A stretch of DNA of 6,606 bases. Origin: Solirubrobacteraceae bacterium (GTDB lineage Bacteria > Actinomycetota > Thermoleophilia > Solirubrobacterales > Solirubrobacteraceae). Made by a program: the position numbers and the translations under genes. Positions 1-5,961 of the stretch are shown here, in pieces (the first letter of the stretch is position 1; each line of letters opens with the position of its first letter). The DNA lies in assembly GCA_030149625.1 (NCBI GenBank), contig JASLHP010000424.1:1-6606 (forward strand), in the 5' to 3' direction. A model generated the notes under the pieces. It was not told where the DNA came from. It did not search any database and saw only the letters and a program-made list of their open reading frames with translations.

Positions 1-724
1 TCACCGCCTGGCGGATCCACCAGGTGGCGTACGTGGAGAACTTGTAGCCGCGGCGGTAGTCGAACTTCTCGACAGCGCGGATCAGCCCGAGCGAGCCCTC
101 CTGAATCAGGTCGAGCAGCGTCAGGCCGCGCCCGACGTAGCCCTTGGCGATCGACACGACGAGGCGCAGGTTGGCCTCGACCATGTGCTGCTTGGCGGCG
201 ACGTCGCCGCGTTCGATGCGCTTGGCGAGCGCGACCTCCTCTTCGGCGCTGAGCAGCGGCACGCGCCCGATCGAGCGCAGGTACAGCCGCAGCGAGTCGA
301 GGCTGGGCTCGACCGTCAGATCGACATCGGGGCGTCTGAGCTCCTCGAGTCGGACGCCGAGCTCGCTGACGCGCTCCTCGCCGTCGGGCTCGTCGAGGCC
401 TGCGCCGTCGAGCACGCGCGCGGCCGGCCGGTCGGCGAGCTGATCCTCGCCGTGGTGCGAGTGCGACTCGGTCGCGTGCGAGTGCAGCTCGGGCACCGCC
501 TCGCCGGCGGCGAGCACTTCGACGCCGTGCTCCTCCAGATAACTGAGCAGATCGTGGGTCTGCTGCGAGGACAGCTCTGCCTCCTCGAGCGCGGCGCCAA
601 GTGCGTCTGCCGCGACGAATCCCCGTTCCTGGGATTCGGCGATGAATCCGTGCAGCTCCTCCAACTCGACTACGGCTACAGCAGTTTCTGGGGCAACCAA
701 CAGCCCCTCAAGCTTGTTGCTCAA
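1..724 (-). CDS. sigA: Primary sigma factor SigA/RpoD, N-terminal part (3' end outside window)
   Basis: Housekeeping sigma-70 factor, which directs RNA polymerase to promoters and melts the -10 element. The 241 visible residues (numbered from the chosen start) hold a variable acidic N-terminal segment (1-140), region 1.2 (from about 143, [16 protein letters not shown]), region 2.1 (about 180-200) and regions 2.2-2.4 ([19 protein letters not shown], then [16 protein letters not shown]). The aromatic and polar residues that open -10 DNA in the family are all present: Y227, F229, T231, Y232, W235, W236. Regions 3 and 4 lie beyond base 1. There is no in-frame ATG before residue 181, so the start must be non-ATG. 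I chose TTG at 722-724 because GGGAGG (729-734) sits 4 nt upstream; TTG at 734-736 or 746-748 is also possible. An unusual His-rich linker, [14 protein letters not shown] (81-94), lies ahead of region 1.2. The identification is very secure; the start is uncertain. Confidence 0.95.
   Translation of the reverse strand, partial: MSNKLEGLLVAPETAVAVVELEELHGFIAESQERGFVAADALGAALEEAELSSQQTHDLLSYLEEHGVEVLAAGEAVPELHSHATESHSHHGEDQLADRPAARVLDGAGLDEPDGEERVSELGVRLEELRRPDVDLTVEPSLDSLRLYLRSIGRVPLLSAEEEVALAKRIERGDVAAKQHMVEANLRLVVSIAKGYVGRGLTLLDLIQEGSLGLIRAVEKFDYRRGYKFSTYATWWIRQAV
455..496. repeat. 21-bp tandem duplication inside sigA (His-rich linker)
   Basis: Bases 455-475 and 476-496 match at 17 of 21 positions and share the identical 10-mer GTGCGAGTGC. 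The period is 7 codons, so the reading frame is kept. The encoded peptides are ELHSHAT and ESHSHHG. Together they place five histidines within 11 residues, in the linker before sigma region 1.2. Confidence 0.8.
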
Positions 725-728
725 CTGG

Positions 729-734
729 CCTCCC
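729..734 (-). promoter_or_regulatory. Shine-Dalgarno site for sigA
   Basis: GGGAGG on the minus strand, 4 nt before the TTG at 722-724. It is the best ribosome-binding site near the beginning of the open frame and the main reason for choosing this non-ATG start. The spacing is slightly short, so another TTG start remains possible. Confidence 0.5.
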
Positions 735-888
735 AAGGACCGATCCAACTCCCCATCGCAACGGGTAATCCGCTCCGACCTCCCCAGCCCTACGCTAAGC
801 CTCCTGTGCGTTGCGTTCGCTTTGATGAGTTGCGTGGCGATTGATACCAGAATCGGGGGGCGGTTGGCGCGCTTGCCGACGGATGGTG

Positions 889-908
889 GCGTGCGGGCGT
901 CGGCACGC
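889..908. repeat. Inverted repeat abutting the folE2 -10 box
   Basis: GCGTGC (889-894) and GCACGC (903-908) form a perfect 6-bp inverted repeat around an 8-nt centre. The right arm ends exactly where the TAGGGT -10 box begins, so the element covers the spacer and part of the -35 position. This fits a repressor operator, but chance in G+C-rich DNA cannot be excluded. Confidence 0.4.
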
Positions 909-914
909 TAGGGT
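909..914 (+). promoter_or_regulatory. Likely -10 element of folE2 (TAGGGT)
   Basis: TAGGGT matches the actinobacterial TANNNT -10 pattern and lies 10 nt before the GTG at 925, which puts the expected transcription start only a few bases before the start codon. The surrounding CGCTAGGGT (906-914) is identical to the box before clpP at 4379-4387. No clear -35 is seen. Confidence 0.45.
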
Positions 915-924
915 TGGGCTCACG

Positions 925-1929
925 GTGCGGGCGACTCTGCCGACCTCAAAGCTGTCTCTCACGAGAGGCTCCGGCGACGACGTTCAGGCGCGTCAGCCGA
1001 GCGTCGCGGTGGGGCTCTCGCGCGTCGGCGTGACCGGCGTCGAGAAGGTCGTGCGCATCCGCGAGGAGCTGTATCTGGCTCGTCTGGACTGCTACGTGGA
1101 CCTGGGCCACGACCAGAAGGGCGCGCACATGTCGCGCTTCGACGAGGTCGTCAACGAGGCGATCGGCGAGGTCGTCTTGAGCGAGTCGCCGTTTCTCGCG
1201 GAGACGCTCGCGCGCCACATCGCCGAGTTGGTGCGCGAGCGCCAGGGCGCGGAGCGCGCGGAGGTGACGATCGCGGCACGCTACCCCGAGCACAAGCCGG
1301 CGCCGGTGTCGGGCATCGACACGCAGGAGATCTACACGCTGCACGGCCGCGCGGTCGCGTTCGAGCACGGCACGCGCGGCACCGTGGGCGTGTCGGCGAC
1401 CGGCATGACGGCGTGCCCGTGCGCGCAGGAGCTGGTCGCCGCGCGGGCGCGCGAGCGCCTCGCCGCGCAGGGCTTCTCGGCCGCGCAGATCGACCTGGTG
1501 CTCGAGAGCGTGCCGGTGGCGACGCACAACCAGCGTGGCCTGGCGACGCTGCAGATCGGCTGCACCGAGCAGTGCGCGGCGGAGATCGACGCGACGACGC
1601 TGCTGGAGATCGCGGAGGGGAGCATGTCCTCGGAGATCTACGAGCTGATGAAGCGCTCGGACGAGGTCGAGGTGGTGGAGAAGGCGCACCGGCGGCCGCG
1701 CTTCGTGGAGGATTGCGTGCGCGAGATGCTGGCCGGGGTGTTGCGCACGTACACGGAGCTCGACGGCGCGAGCTTCGTGTCGGCGCGCCAGGAGAACCTC
1801 GAGACGATCCACCAGCACAACGTGGTGGCCGAGCGCCACGGCCTGCTCTCGGAGTTGCGCGCGGAAATCGAGTCGGGCGCGCCGAGCGCGCATCACACGA
1901 CGCTCGAGGAGTGGCTGAACGCGCCTTGA
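925..1929 (+). CDS. folE2: GTP cyclohydrolase IB (FolE2/MptA family)
   Basis: Converts GTP to 7,8-dihydroneopterin triphosphate, the first step of folate/pterin synthesis, in the cytoplasm. The archaeal MptA branch instead makes the 2',3'-cyclic phosphate. From the GTG start the protein has 334 residues. Family signatures in order: VGLSRVGVTGVEK (29-41), SRFDEVV near 70-76, TGMTACPC (159-166, with the conserved Cys164/Cys166 pair), THNQRG (200-205, His201), EIYELMKRSDEVEVVEKAH (237-255), and SFVSARQENLETIHQHN (283-299). The upstream frame stays open to 841, but homology begins near residue 19 (DDVQ). GTG 925 is the last start codon before that region, and it sits 10 nt after a TAGGGT box without a strong Shine-Dalgarno site. 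GTG at 1009 would cut into the conserved part. The gene stands alone, divergent from sigA and convergent with pgsA. The family is secure; FolE2 versus MptA product specificity is not settled by sequence reading. Confidence 0.92.
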   Translation: MRATLPTSKLSLTRGSGDDVQARQPSVAVGLSRVGVTGVEKVVRIREELYLARLDCYVDLGHDQKGAHMSRFDEVVNEAIGEVVLSESPFLAETLARHIAELVRERQGAERAEVTIAARYPEHKPAPVSGIDTQEIYTLHGRAVAFEHGTRGTVGVSATGMTACPCAQELVAARARERLAAQGFSAAQIDLVLESVPVATHNQRGLATLQIGCTEQCAAEIDATTLLEIAEGSMSSEIYELMKRSDEVEVVEKAHRRPRFVEDCVREMLAGVLRTYTELDGASFVSARQENLETIHQHNVVAERHGLLSELRAEIESGAPSAHHTTLEEWLNAP

Positions 1930-1940
1930 GGCACGGGCGG

Positions 1941-1985
1941 GGTGCTCGTGGCGGCGGCACCAGGCGTGGCGGCGCTCCCGGCGCC
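1941..1985. terminator. Weak hairpins between convergent folE2 and pgsA
   Basis: Two short inverted repeats lie in the 65-bp convergent gap: GGTGC (1941-1945) with GCACC (1957-1961), and GGCGC (1971-1975) with GCGCC (1981-1985) around a 5-nt loop. Neither is followed by a T-run on either strand. They may help end transcription but are not classic intrinsic terminators. Confidence 0.25.
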
Positions 1986-1994
1986 CGGCGGGGT

Positions 1995-2549
1995 TCAGCT
2001 GCTCGCGGTGGGAGCTTGCGCCTGTTGCATGCGCCGGCGCAACCCGAAGAAGTAGTCGAGGCCCGAGAGCACCGTCACGAGCACGGTGACGTACAGCAGC
2101 ACGGATACCCACAGCGCGTGGCCGTGCACGGCGATCACGGCGAGGATCGCGACGATCTGCAGGCACGTCTTGACCTTGCCGAACATGCTCGCGGCGATCA
2201 CCACGCCGGCCTGCGTGGCGGCGAGACGCAGCACGGTGACGGCGAGCTCGCGCGTGATGATCACCATCGCGACCCATGCGGCGAGCCGGTCGAGCGACAC
2301 GAGCGAGATCAGCGCGGCGACGATCAGCAGCTTGTCGGCGAGCGGGTCCATGAGCTTGCCGAACGTGGTGATCGAGTCGCGCGCGCGGGCAAGGTAGCCG
2401 TCGACGAAGTCGGTGAGCGACGCGAGCGCGAACACGATCGCGGCGAGCACGTCGCCGCCGGGCGTGTTGCCGAGCAGCGCGACGACGAGCGCGGGCACGA
2501 GCATGATCCGCAGCACGGTCAGCATGTTGGGGAGGTTCAGCGGGAACAC
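1995..2549 (-). CDS. pgsA: CDP-alcohol phosphatidyltransferase, PgsA type
   Basis: Integral membrane enzyme of phospholipid synthesis. It most likely joins CDP-diacylglycerol to glycerol-3-phosphate to give phosphatidylglycerol phosphate. At 184 residues it has the normal length. The full CDP-alcohol phosphotransferase signature D-G-x2-A-R-x8-G-x3-D-x3-D is intact: D50-G51, A54-R55, G64, D68, D72, with D47 ahead of it. Hydrophobic segments flank the motif (about 11-27, 34-46, 74-85, 91-108, 113-122, 131-160). The N-terminus LNLPNMLTVLRI is typical of PgsA and supports the GTG start at 2547-2549. No good Shine-Dalgarno site precedes it; a CATAAT -10 box lies 14 nt upstream. It is monocistronic, divergent from the aldo/keto reductase. 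Sister enzymes (cardiolipin or phosphatidylinositol-type synthases) share the motif, so PgsA is the likely but not the only reading. Confidence 0.88.
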   Translation of the reverse strand: MFPLNLPNMLTVLRIMLVPALVVALLGNTPGGDVLAAIVFALASLTDFVDGYLARARDSITTFGKLMDPLADKLLIVAALISLVSLDRLAAWVAMVIITRELAVTVLRLAATQAGVVIAASMFGKVKTCLQIVAILAVIAVHGHALWVSVLLYVTVLVTVLSGLDYFFGLRRRMQQAQAPTASS

Positions 2550-2562
2550 GGGTAGTGGTTGC

Positions 2563-2568
2563 CATTAT
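2563..2568 (+). promoter_or_regulatory. Possible -10 element of the aldo/keto reductase gene (CATTAT)
   Basis: On the plus strand the same A+T-rich patch reads CATTAT, matching TATAAT at four of six positions including the key A2 and T6. It overlaps the pgsA -10 almost completely. The implied leader of about 30 nt carries the AGGAG ribosome-binding site. No clear -35 is visible. Confidence 0.3.
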
Positions 2569-2569
2569 G
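2564..2569 (-). promoter_or_regulatory. Likely -10 element of pgsA (CATAAT)
   Basis: CATAAT on the minus strand matches the TATAAT consensus at five of six positions and is the most A+T-rich spot in the 57-bp divergent gap. It lies 14 nt before the GTG start, implying a leader of only a few bases. No good -35 is seen at 16-19 bp. Confidence 0.45.
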
Positions 2570-2595
2570 TCCAGATCACCGACCGCCGGCTGAAC

Positions 2596-2600
2596 AGGAG
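2596..2600 (+). promoter_or_regulatory. Shine-Dalgarno site AGGAG for the aldo/keto reductase
   Basis: AGGAG with a 6-nt spacer before ATG 2607. It fixes the start there rather than at 2559, which would overlap the pgsA -10 region and add 16 non-homologous residues. Confidence 0.8.
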
Positions 2601-2606
2601 CTCGAG

Positions 2607-3596
<990 letters not shown>

Positions 3597-3619
3597 GCCT
3601 GGGGCGTTGCGTCGGGTCG

Positions 3620-3636
3620 CCGCGAGCTAATCGCGG
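3620..3636. terminator. Hairpin between convergent aldo/keto reductase and repeat-protein genes
   Basis: CCGCGA (3620-3625) and TCGCGG (3631-3636) form a 6-bp stem around a 5-nt loop. It covers the TAG stop codon of the minus-strand gene and starts 24 nt after the reductase stop. There is no T-run, so its terminator role is tentative. Confidence 0.3.
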
Positions 3637-4241
3637 TGGACCCGCGCGGTCATCCGCGCGACGAGCGTCGAACGCAGCTTCTCGGCGTGTGCTGGCGTGA
3701 TCGCGCCGGCCGCGCGTGCCGCTTCGATCGTGCTCCGCTTGGCGGCCACGAGCGCGGCGACGAGCCCGGCGACGGACTTGCCGCTCGTCGCTTCGGCGAT
3801 CTGCGCGAGCGTTTTGCCCGAGCGTCGCTCGGCGCGAAGCTGTGTCGCACCGACCCCGAGGTAGCTCGCGGCGGCTCGCACGGACTTGCCGCGCGCCCGC
3901 GCGACGTGCGGCCGTTCGACCTCTGCCTTGACGCGCTGTGGCAGCGCTGCGGCGTCGGCGGCGAGCTTCTGGCGCTGGTCGGTTTCGAGCACGCCGACCA
4001 GCCCGGCGGCGGACTTGCCGCTCGTGGCGTCGGCGATCTGCGCCAGAGACTTCCCCGAGTGCAGCTCGCCGCGCAGCCGCGTCTGGCTGACGCCGAGATA
4101 GCTTGCGGCGGCCGCGAGCGCGGTGCTGCGATGGTGATGCAGGGTGGGCTGTGCGGCCATCACGACGGCCGCCGCGACCCCGCCGATGACCGCAATCGCG
4201 GCGACGCCGAGCATCAGCCTCCTCTTGATTCGGTGGTTCAT
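3627..4241 (-). CDS. Membrane-anchored or secreted protein with two YLGV/GKSLAQIA repeats
   Basis: Function unknown. The protein has 204 residues. It starts with a basic patch (MNHRIKRR) and a hydrophobic segment (about 10-30), either a signal peptide or an N-terminal anchor, followed by a short His-containing stretch (LHHHR, 34-38). Two copies of a helical repeat follow, at about 43-85 (AAASYLGVSQTRLRGEL, then SGKSLAQIADATSGKS) and 123-165 (AAASYLGVGATQLRAERR, then SGKTLAQIAEATSGKS), with a period of 79 residues. Copy 2 continues into a tail (IEAARAAGAITPAHAEKLRSTL) that copy 1 keeps only in degraded form. I recall similar YLG/GKSLA repeats in secreted actinobacterial proteins without an assigned role. 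ATG 4239-4241 is chosen because AGGGG lies 6 nt upstream; the frame stays open to 4400 but that would bury the signal segment. It is divergent from clpP. Being real is likely; its role cannot be inferred. Confidence 0.82.
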   Translation of the reverse strand: MNHRIKRRLMLGVAAIAVIGGVAAAVVMAAQPTLHHHRSTALAAAASYLGVSQTRLRGELHSGKSLAQIADATSGKSAAGLVGVLETDQRQKLAADAAALPQRVKAEVERPHVARARGKSVRAAASYLGVGATQLRAERRSGKTLAQIAEATSGKSVAGLVAALVAAKRSTIEAARAAGAITPAHAEKLRSTLVARMTARVHRD

Positions 4242-4247
4242 CCGTGT

Positions 4248-4252
4248 CCCCT
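4248..4252 (-). promoter_or_regulatory. Shine-Dalgarno site AGGGG for the repeat protein
   Basis: AGGGG on the minus strand, 6 nt before ATG 4241. It shows that translation begins at MNHRIKRR and not at the upstream GTG/ATG codons of the open frame. Confidence 0.65.
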
Positions 4253-4352
4253 GTTGACCATCCAAGCGCAGCTTAGTCACGGAGATGGTGCCTCGTCGCT
4301 CTAAGGCCACGCTTGCCCAGGCGTAAAGAGGTGTTAAGGCACGGCGGTTGCG

Positions 4353-4368
4353 GGCGCCCGCGGGCGCC
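4353..4368. repeat. Perfect 16-bp palindrome upstream of clpP
   Basis: GGCGCCCGCGGGCGCC is its own reverse complement. Its centre (4360/4361) falls 22 bp before the -10 box at 4382-4387, so it occupies the -35 position where a sigma contact would be expected, and no -35 match is seen there. It resembles an operator by position. It does not look like the ClgR box I know from other actinobacterial clp genes. Confidence 0.5.
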
Positions 4369-4381
4369 GTGCGCCGTGCGC

Positions 4382-4387
4382 TAGGGT
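4382..4387 (+). promoter_or_regulatory. Likely -10 element of clpP, leaderless (TAGGGT)
   Basis: TAGGGT ends 6 nt before the ATG at 4394, so a transcript starting at the usual distance would begin on or next to the start codon. The GGAG at 4388-4391 is only 2 nt from the ATG, too close for a normal ribosome-binding site. Both points favour a leaderless mRNA. Confidence 0.5.
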
Positions 4388-4393
4388 GGAGCC

Positions 4394-4975
4394 ATGCCAC
4401 TGATCCCGATGGTGATCGAACGCACGGCGCGCGGCGAGCGCGAGTTCGACATCTACTCGCGCTTGCTCAACGAGCGCATCATCTTCCTGGGCACGCCGAT
4501 CGACGACCAGGTCGCGAACCTCGTCGTGGCGCAGCTGCTGCATCTCGAGAGCGAGGACCCCGAGAAGGACATCTCGATCTACATCAACTCGCCGGGCGGC
4601 TCGATCTACTCGGGCCTCGCGATCTTCGACACGATGAGATTCGTCAAGCCGGACATCGCGACGATGTGCGTCGGCGTGGCGATGTCGATGGGCTCGCTGC
4701 TGCTGGCGGGCGGCGCGAAGGGCAAGCGCGCGGCGCTGCCCAACTCGCGCATCCTGATCCACCAGCCGTCGGCCGGCTTCGAAGGTCAGTCAACCGACAT
4801 CGAGATCCATGCGCGCGAGATCCTCACGGTGCGCGAGCGCACAGACGAGATCTACGCCGAATGCACGGGCAAGCCGAAGGAGGAGGTGCGCGCGGACATG
4901 GAGCGCGACCGCTTCTTCACCGCCGAGCAGGCGCGCGACTACGGCCTGATCGATCGCGTGCTCGACAACCACTAG
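4394..4975 (+). CDS. clpP: ATP-dependent Clp protease proteolytic subunit ClpP
   Basis: Serine protease that forms the barrel-shaped core of Clp complexes and degrades proteins fed by the ATPases ClpX or ClpC in the cytoplasm. The 193 residues cover the whole family length. The catalytic triad is intact: S98 (VAMSMGSLL), H123 (LIHQPSAG) and D172 (ERDRFF). The N-terminal [16 protein letters not shown] and the [19 protein letters not shown] block (63-81) are classic. The start fits the family, and a TAGGGT -10 box lies 6 nt before it. Actinobacteria usually carry two or more clpP genes, often beside tig and clpX. Here the neighbours are an unrelated repeat protein and an FAH-family enzyme, so this may be one of several paralogues. 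Identification is very secure. Confidence 0.97.
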   Translation: MPLIPMVIERTARGEREFDIYSRLLNERIIFLGTPIDDQVANLVVAQLLHLESEDPEKDISIYINSPGGSIYSGLAIFDTMRFVKPDIATMCVGVAMSMGSLLLAGGAKGKRAALPNSRILIHQPSAGFEGQSTDIEIHAREILTVRERTDEIYAECTGKPKEEVRADMERDRFFTAEQARDYGLIDRVLDNH

Positions 4976-4987
4976 ACGATCTTTAGG

Positions 4988-5007
4988 GGGCCGGCTCGGG
5001 CCGGCCC
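4988..5007. terminator. Strong hairpin between convergent clpP and FAH genes
   Basis: GGGCCGGC (4988-4995) and GCCGGCCC (5000-5007) form a perfect 8-bp G+C stem with a TCGG loop, 12 nt after the clpP stop and 35 nt past the end of the FAH gene. It is symmetrical, so it could serve both genes. A T-run is absent on both strands. Confidence 0.5.
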
Positions 5008-5042
5008 GTAAGGGGTCGCGAAGTGGGCTCGGCGGCGGCGCG

Positions 5043-5843
5043 TCACGCGATCGCGTGCTCGATCGCGCCGAGCAGCTCGATCTCGATACGCACGATGTCG
5101 CCGCTGGACAGGAACGCGGGCGGATCCTGTCCCTGGCCGACGCCCGCGGGCGTGCCCGTGAGGATCACGTCGCCGGCCTGCAGCGTGCACGTCTCGGAGA
5201 TGAACTCGATCAGCTCGGGAATCGTGAAGATCAGGTTGGAGGTGTTCGAGCTCTGGCGCAGCTCGCCGTTCACCCACGTGCGCAAGTCGAGGCCGTGTGG
5301 GTTGGGCACCTCCTCGGCGGTCGTGATCCAAGGCCCGTACGGACAGAAGCCGTCGGCGCCCTTCGCGCGCGTCCATTGTGGCTCGCGACCCTGCAGGTCG
5401 CGGCCGGTGACGTCGTCGGCGACCGCGTAGCCGGCCACCGATCGCCCGGGACCCATGACGACCGCGAGCTCGCCCTCGTAGTCCAGGCGCCTGACGGCCG
5501 CCGGGCAGCGCACGGCCGCGTTGGGCGCTGCCGCGGAGGAGGGCAGCTTCATGAACACGAGCGGCCGCGGCGGCGTCTCGGCGCCGGTCTCGGCGACGTG
5601 GTCGGCGTAGTTGAGGCCGATGCCGAAGATCGCCCTCGGCGTCGGCACGGGCGCGAGCAGCGTCACCTGCTCCAGCGTCCACGACTCGCCCTCCACCGGC
5701 GTCGCCTCGGGGTCCGCGAGGCGGTCGAGCAGGGTCAGCTGCTCGAGGGCGTGCGCGAACACGCGCGACTCGCCGCCCTCGTCGCGCACCTCTCCCGCGC
5801 GGGGAGTCTCGCTGCCGGGCGGCAGGAATGTGGCTAGGCGCAT
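5043..5843 (-). CDS. Fumarylacetoacetate hydrolase (FAH) superfamily protein
   Basis: Metal-dependent enzyme of the FAH fold, which cleaves, decarboxylates or isomerises beta-diketo or 2-oxo-enol acids (acylpyruvases, oxaloacetate decarboxylase-like proteins, 2-hydroxyhepta-2,4-diene-1,7-dioate isomerase). The substrate cannot be told from sequence. In 266 residues it has a variable N-terminal domain (1-65) and the FAH core: IFGIGLNYADH (72-82), LDYEGELAVVM (120-130, metal ligands E123 and E125), VADDVTGRDLQ (141-151, third ligand probably D144), TRAKGADGFCPYGPW (158-172, conserved K161), TSNLIF (201-206) and AGDVILTGTPAGVG (223-236). The usual KPPSS segment reads KLPSS here. ATG 5843 is supported by MRLATF and by a TAGCCT box 7 nt upstream; no Shine-Dalgarno site is present. 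It is divergent from the antiporter and convergent with clpP. Confidence 0.9.
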   Translation of the reverse strand: MRLATFLPPGSETPRAGEVRDEGGESRVFAHALEQLTLLDRLADPEATPVEGESWTLEQVTLLAPVPTPRAIFGIGLNYADHVAETGAETPPRPLVFMKLPSSAAAPNAAVRCPAAVRRLDYEGELAVVMGPGRSVAGYAVADDVTGRDLQGREPQWTRAKGADGFCPYGPWITTAEEVPNPHGLDLRTWVNGELRQSSNTSNLIFTIPELIEFISETCTLQAGDVILTGTPAGVGQGQDPPAFLSSGDIVRIEIELLGAIEHAIA

Positions 5844-5850
5844 CGCTGGC

Positions 5851-5856
5851 AGGCTA
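5851..5856 (-). promoter_or_regulatory. Likely -10 element of the FAH gene, leaderless (TAGCCT)
   Basis: On the minus strand TAGCCT (within CGCTAGCCT) ends 7 nt before the ATG. With no Shine-Dalgarno site in between, this matches a leaderless start and resembles the folE2 and clpP boxes. Confidence 0.4.
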
Positions 5857-5900
5857 GCGACTGGCCGGGCGCGGAGCGACGGGCGGTGGAGCGGGCGCGC

Positions 5901-5941
5901 CGATGCGTAGCGGCCGCTGTCGATGCGCTATCGGCCGCTGT
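5901..5941. repeat. Imperfect 20/21-bp tandem repeat upstream of the antiporter gene
   Basis: 5901-5920 and 5921-5941 are direct copies differing by one inserted base (C at 5928) and one substitution (TAGCGG versus TATCGG). Each copy has CGATGCG followed by CGGCCGCTGT. A degenerate partial third copy, GGCTATTG...CGCTG, follows at 5942-5955 and contains the likely -10 box. The arrangement suggests a repeated protein-binding site. Confidence 0.65.
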
Positions 5942-5944
5942 GGC

Positions 5945-5950
5945 TATTGT
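5945..5950 (+). promoter_or_regulatory. Possible -10 element of the antiporter gene (TATTGT)
   Basis: TATTGT fits TANNNT and lies 11 nt before ATG 5962, giving a leader of only a few bases. If it is used, the in-frame ATG at 5923 would be outside the transcript. No -35 is evident; the tandem repeat occupies that position. Confidence 0.35.
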
Positions 5951-5961
5951 CGCTGGCGCGG

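Larger units (their letters stand above)
725..924. other. Divergent sigA-folE2 intergenic control region (200 bp)
   Basis: This gap between the sigA start (minus) and the folE2 start (plus) must hold both promoters. On the folE2 side there is a likely -10 box at 909-914 preceded by an inverted repeat at 889-908. On the sigA side I see no convincing -35/-10 pair; TAGCGT and TATCAA-like sequences occur on the minus strand but without a good -35. No RNA gene or riboswitch fold is recognisable by eye. Confidence 0.6.

Noticed and set aside
185..844. A 219-codon plus-strand open frame opposite sigA
   Set aside because: The minus strand encodes unmistakable sigma-70 regions 1.2 and 2; the plus-strand product has no recognisable features.
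1413..2555. A 380-codon plus-strand open frame over folE2 and antisense to pgsA
   Set aside because: Composition is Gly/Arg/Ala/His-rich and it is the +1-shifted shadow of folE2; no family resemblance.
5901..5955. CRISPR-like array
   Set aside because: Copies are directly adjacent with no unique spacers, and there are no cas genes.
5844..5961. Mn2+ (yybP-ykoY) or other ion-sensing riboswitch upstream of the antiporter
   Set aside because: The likely promoter leaves a leader of only a few bases, and the conserved riboswitch core is not seen. The visible structure is a direct repeat, more like a DNA-binding site.
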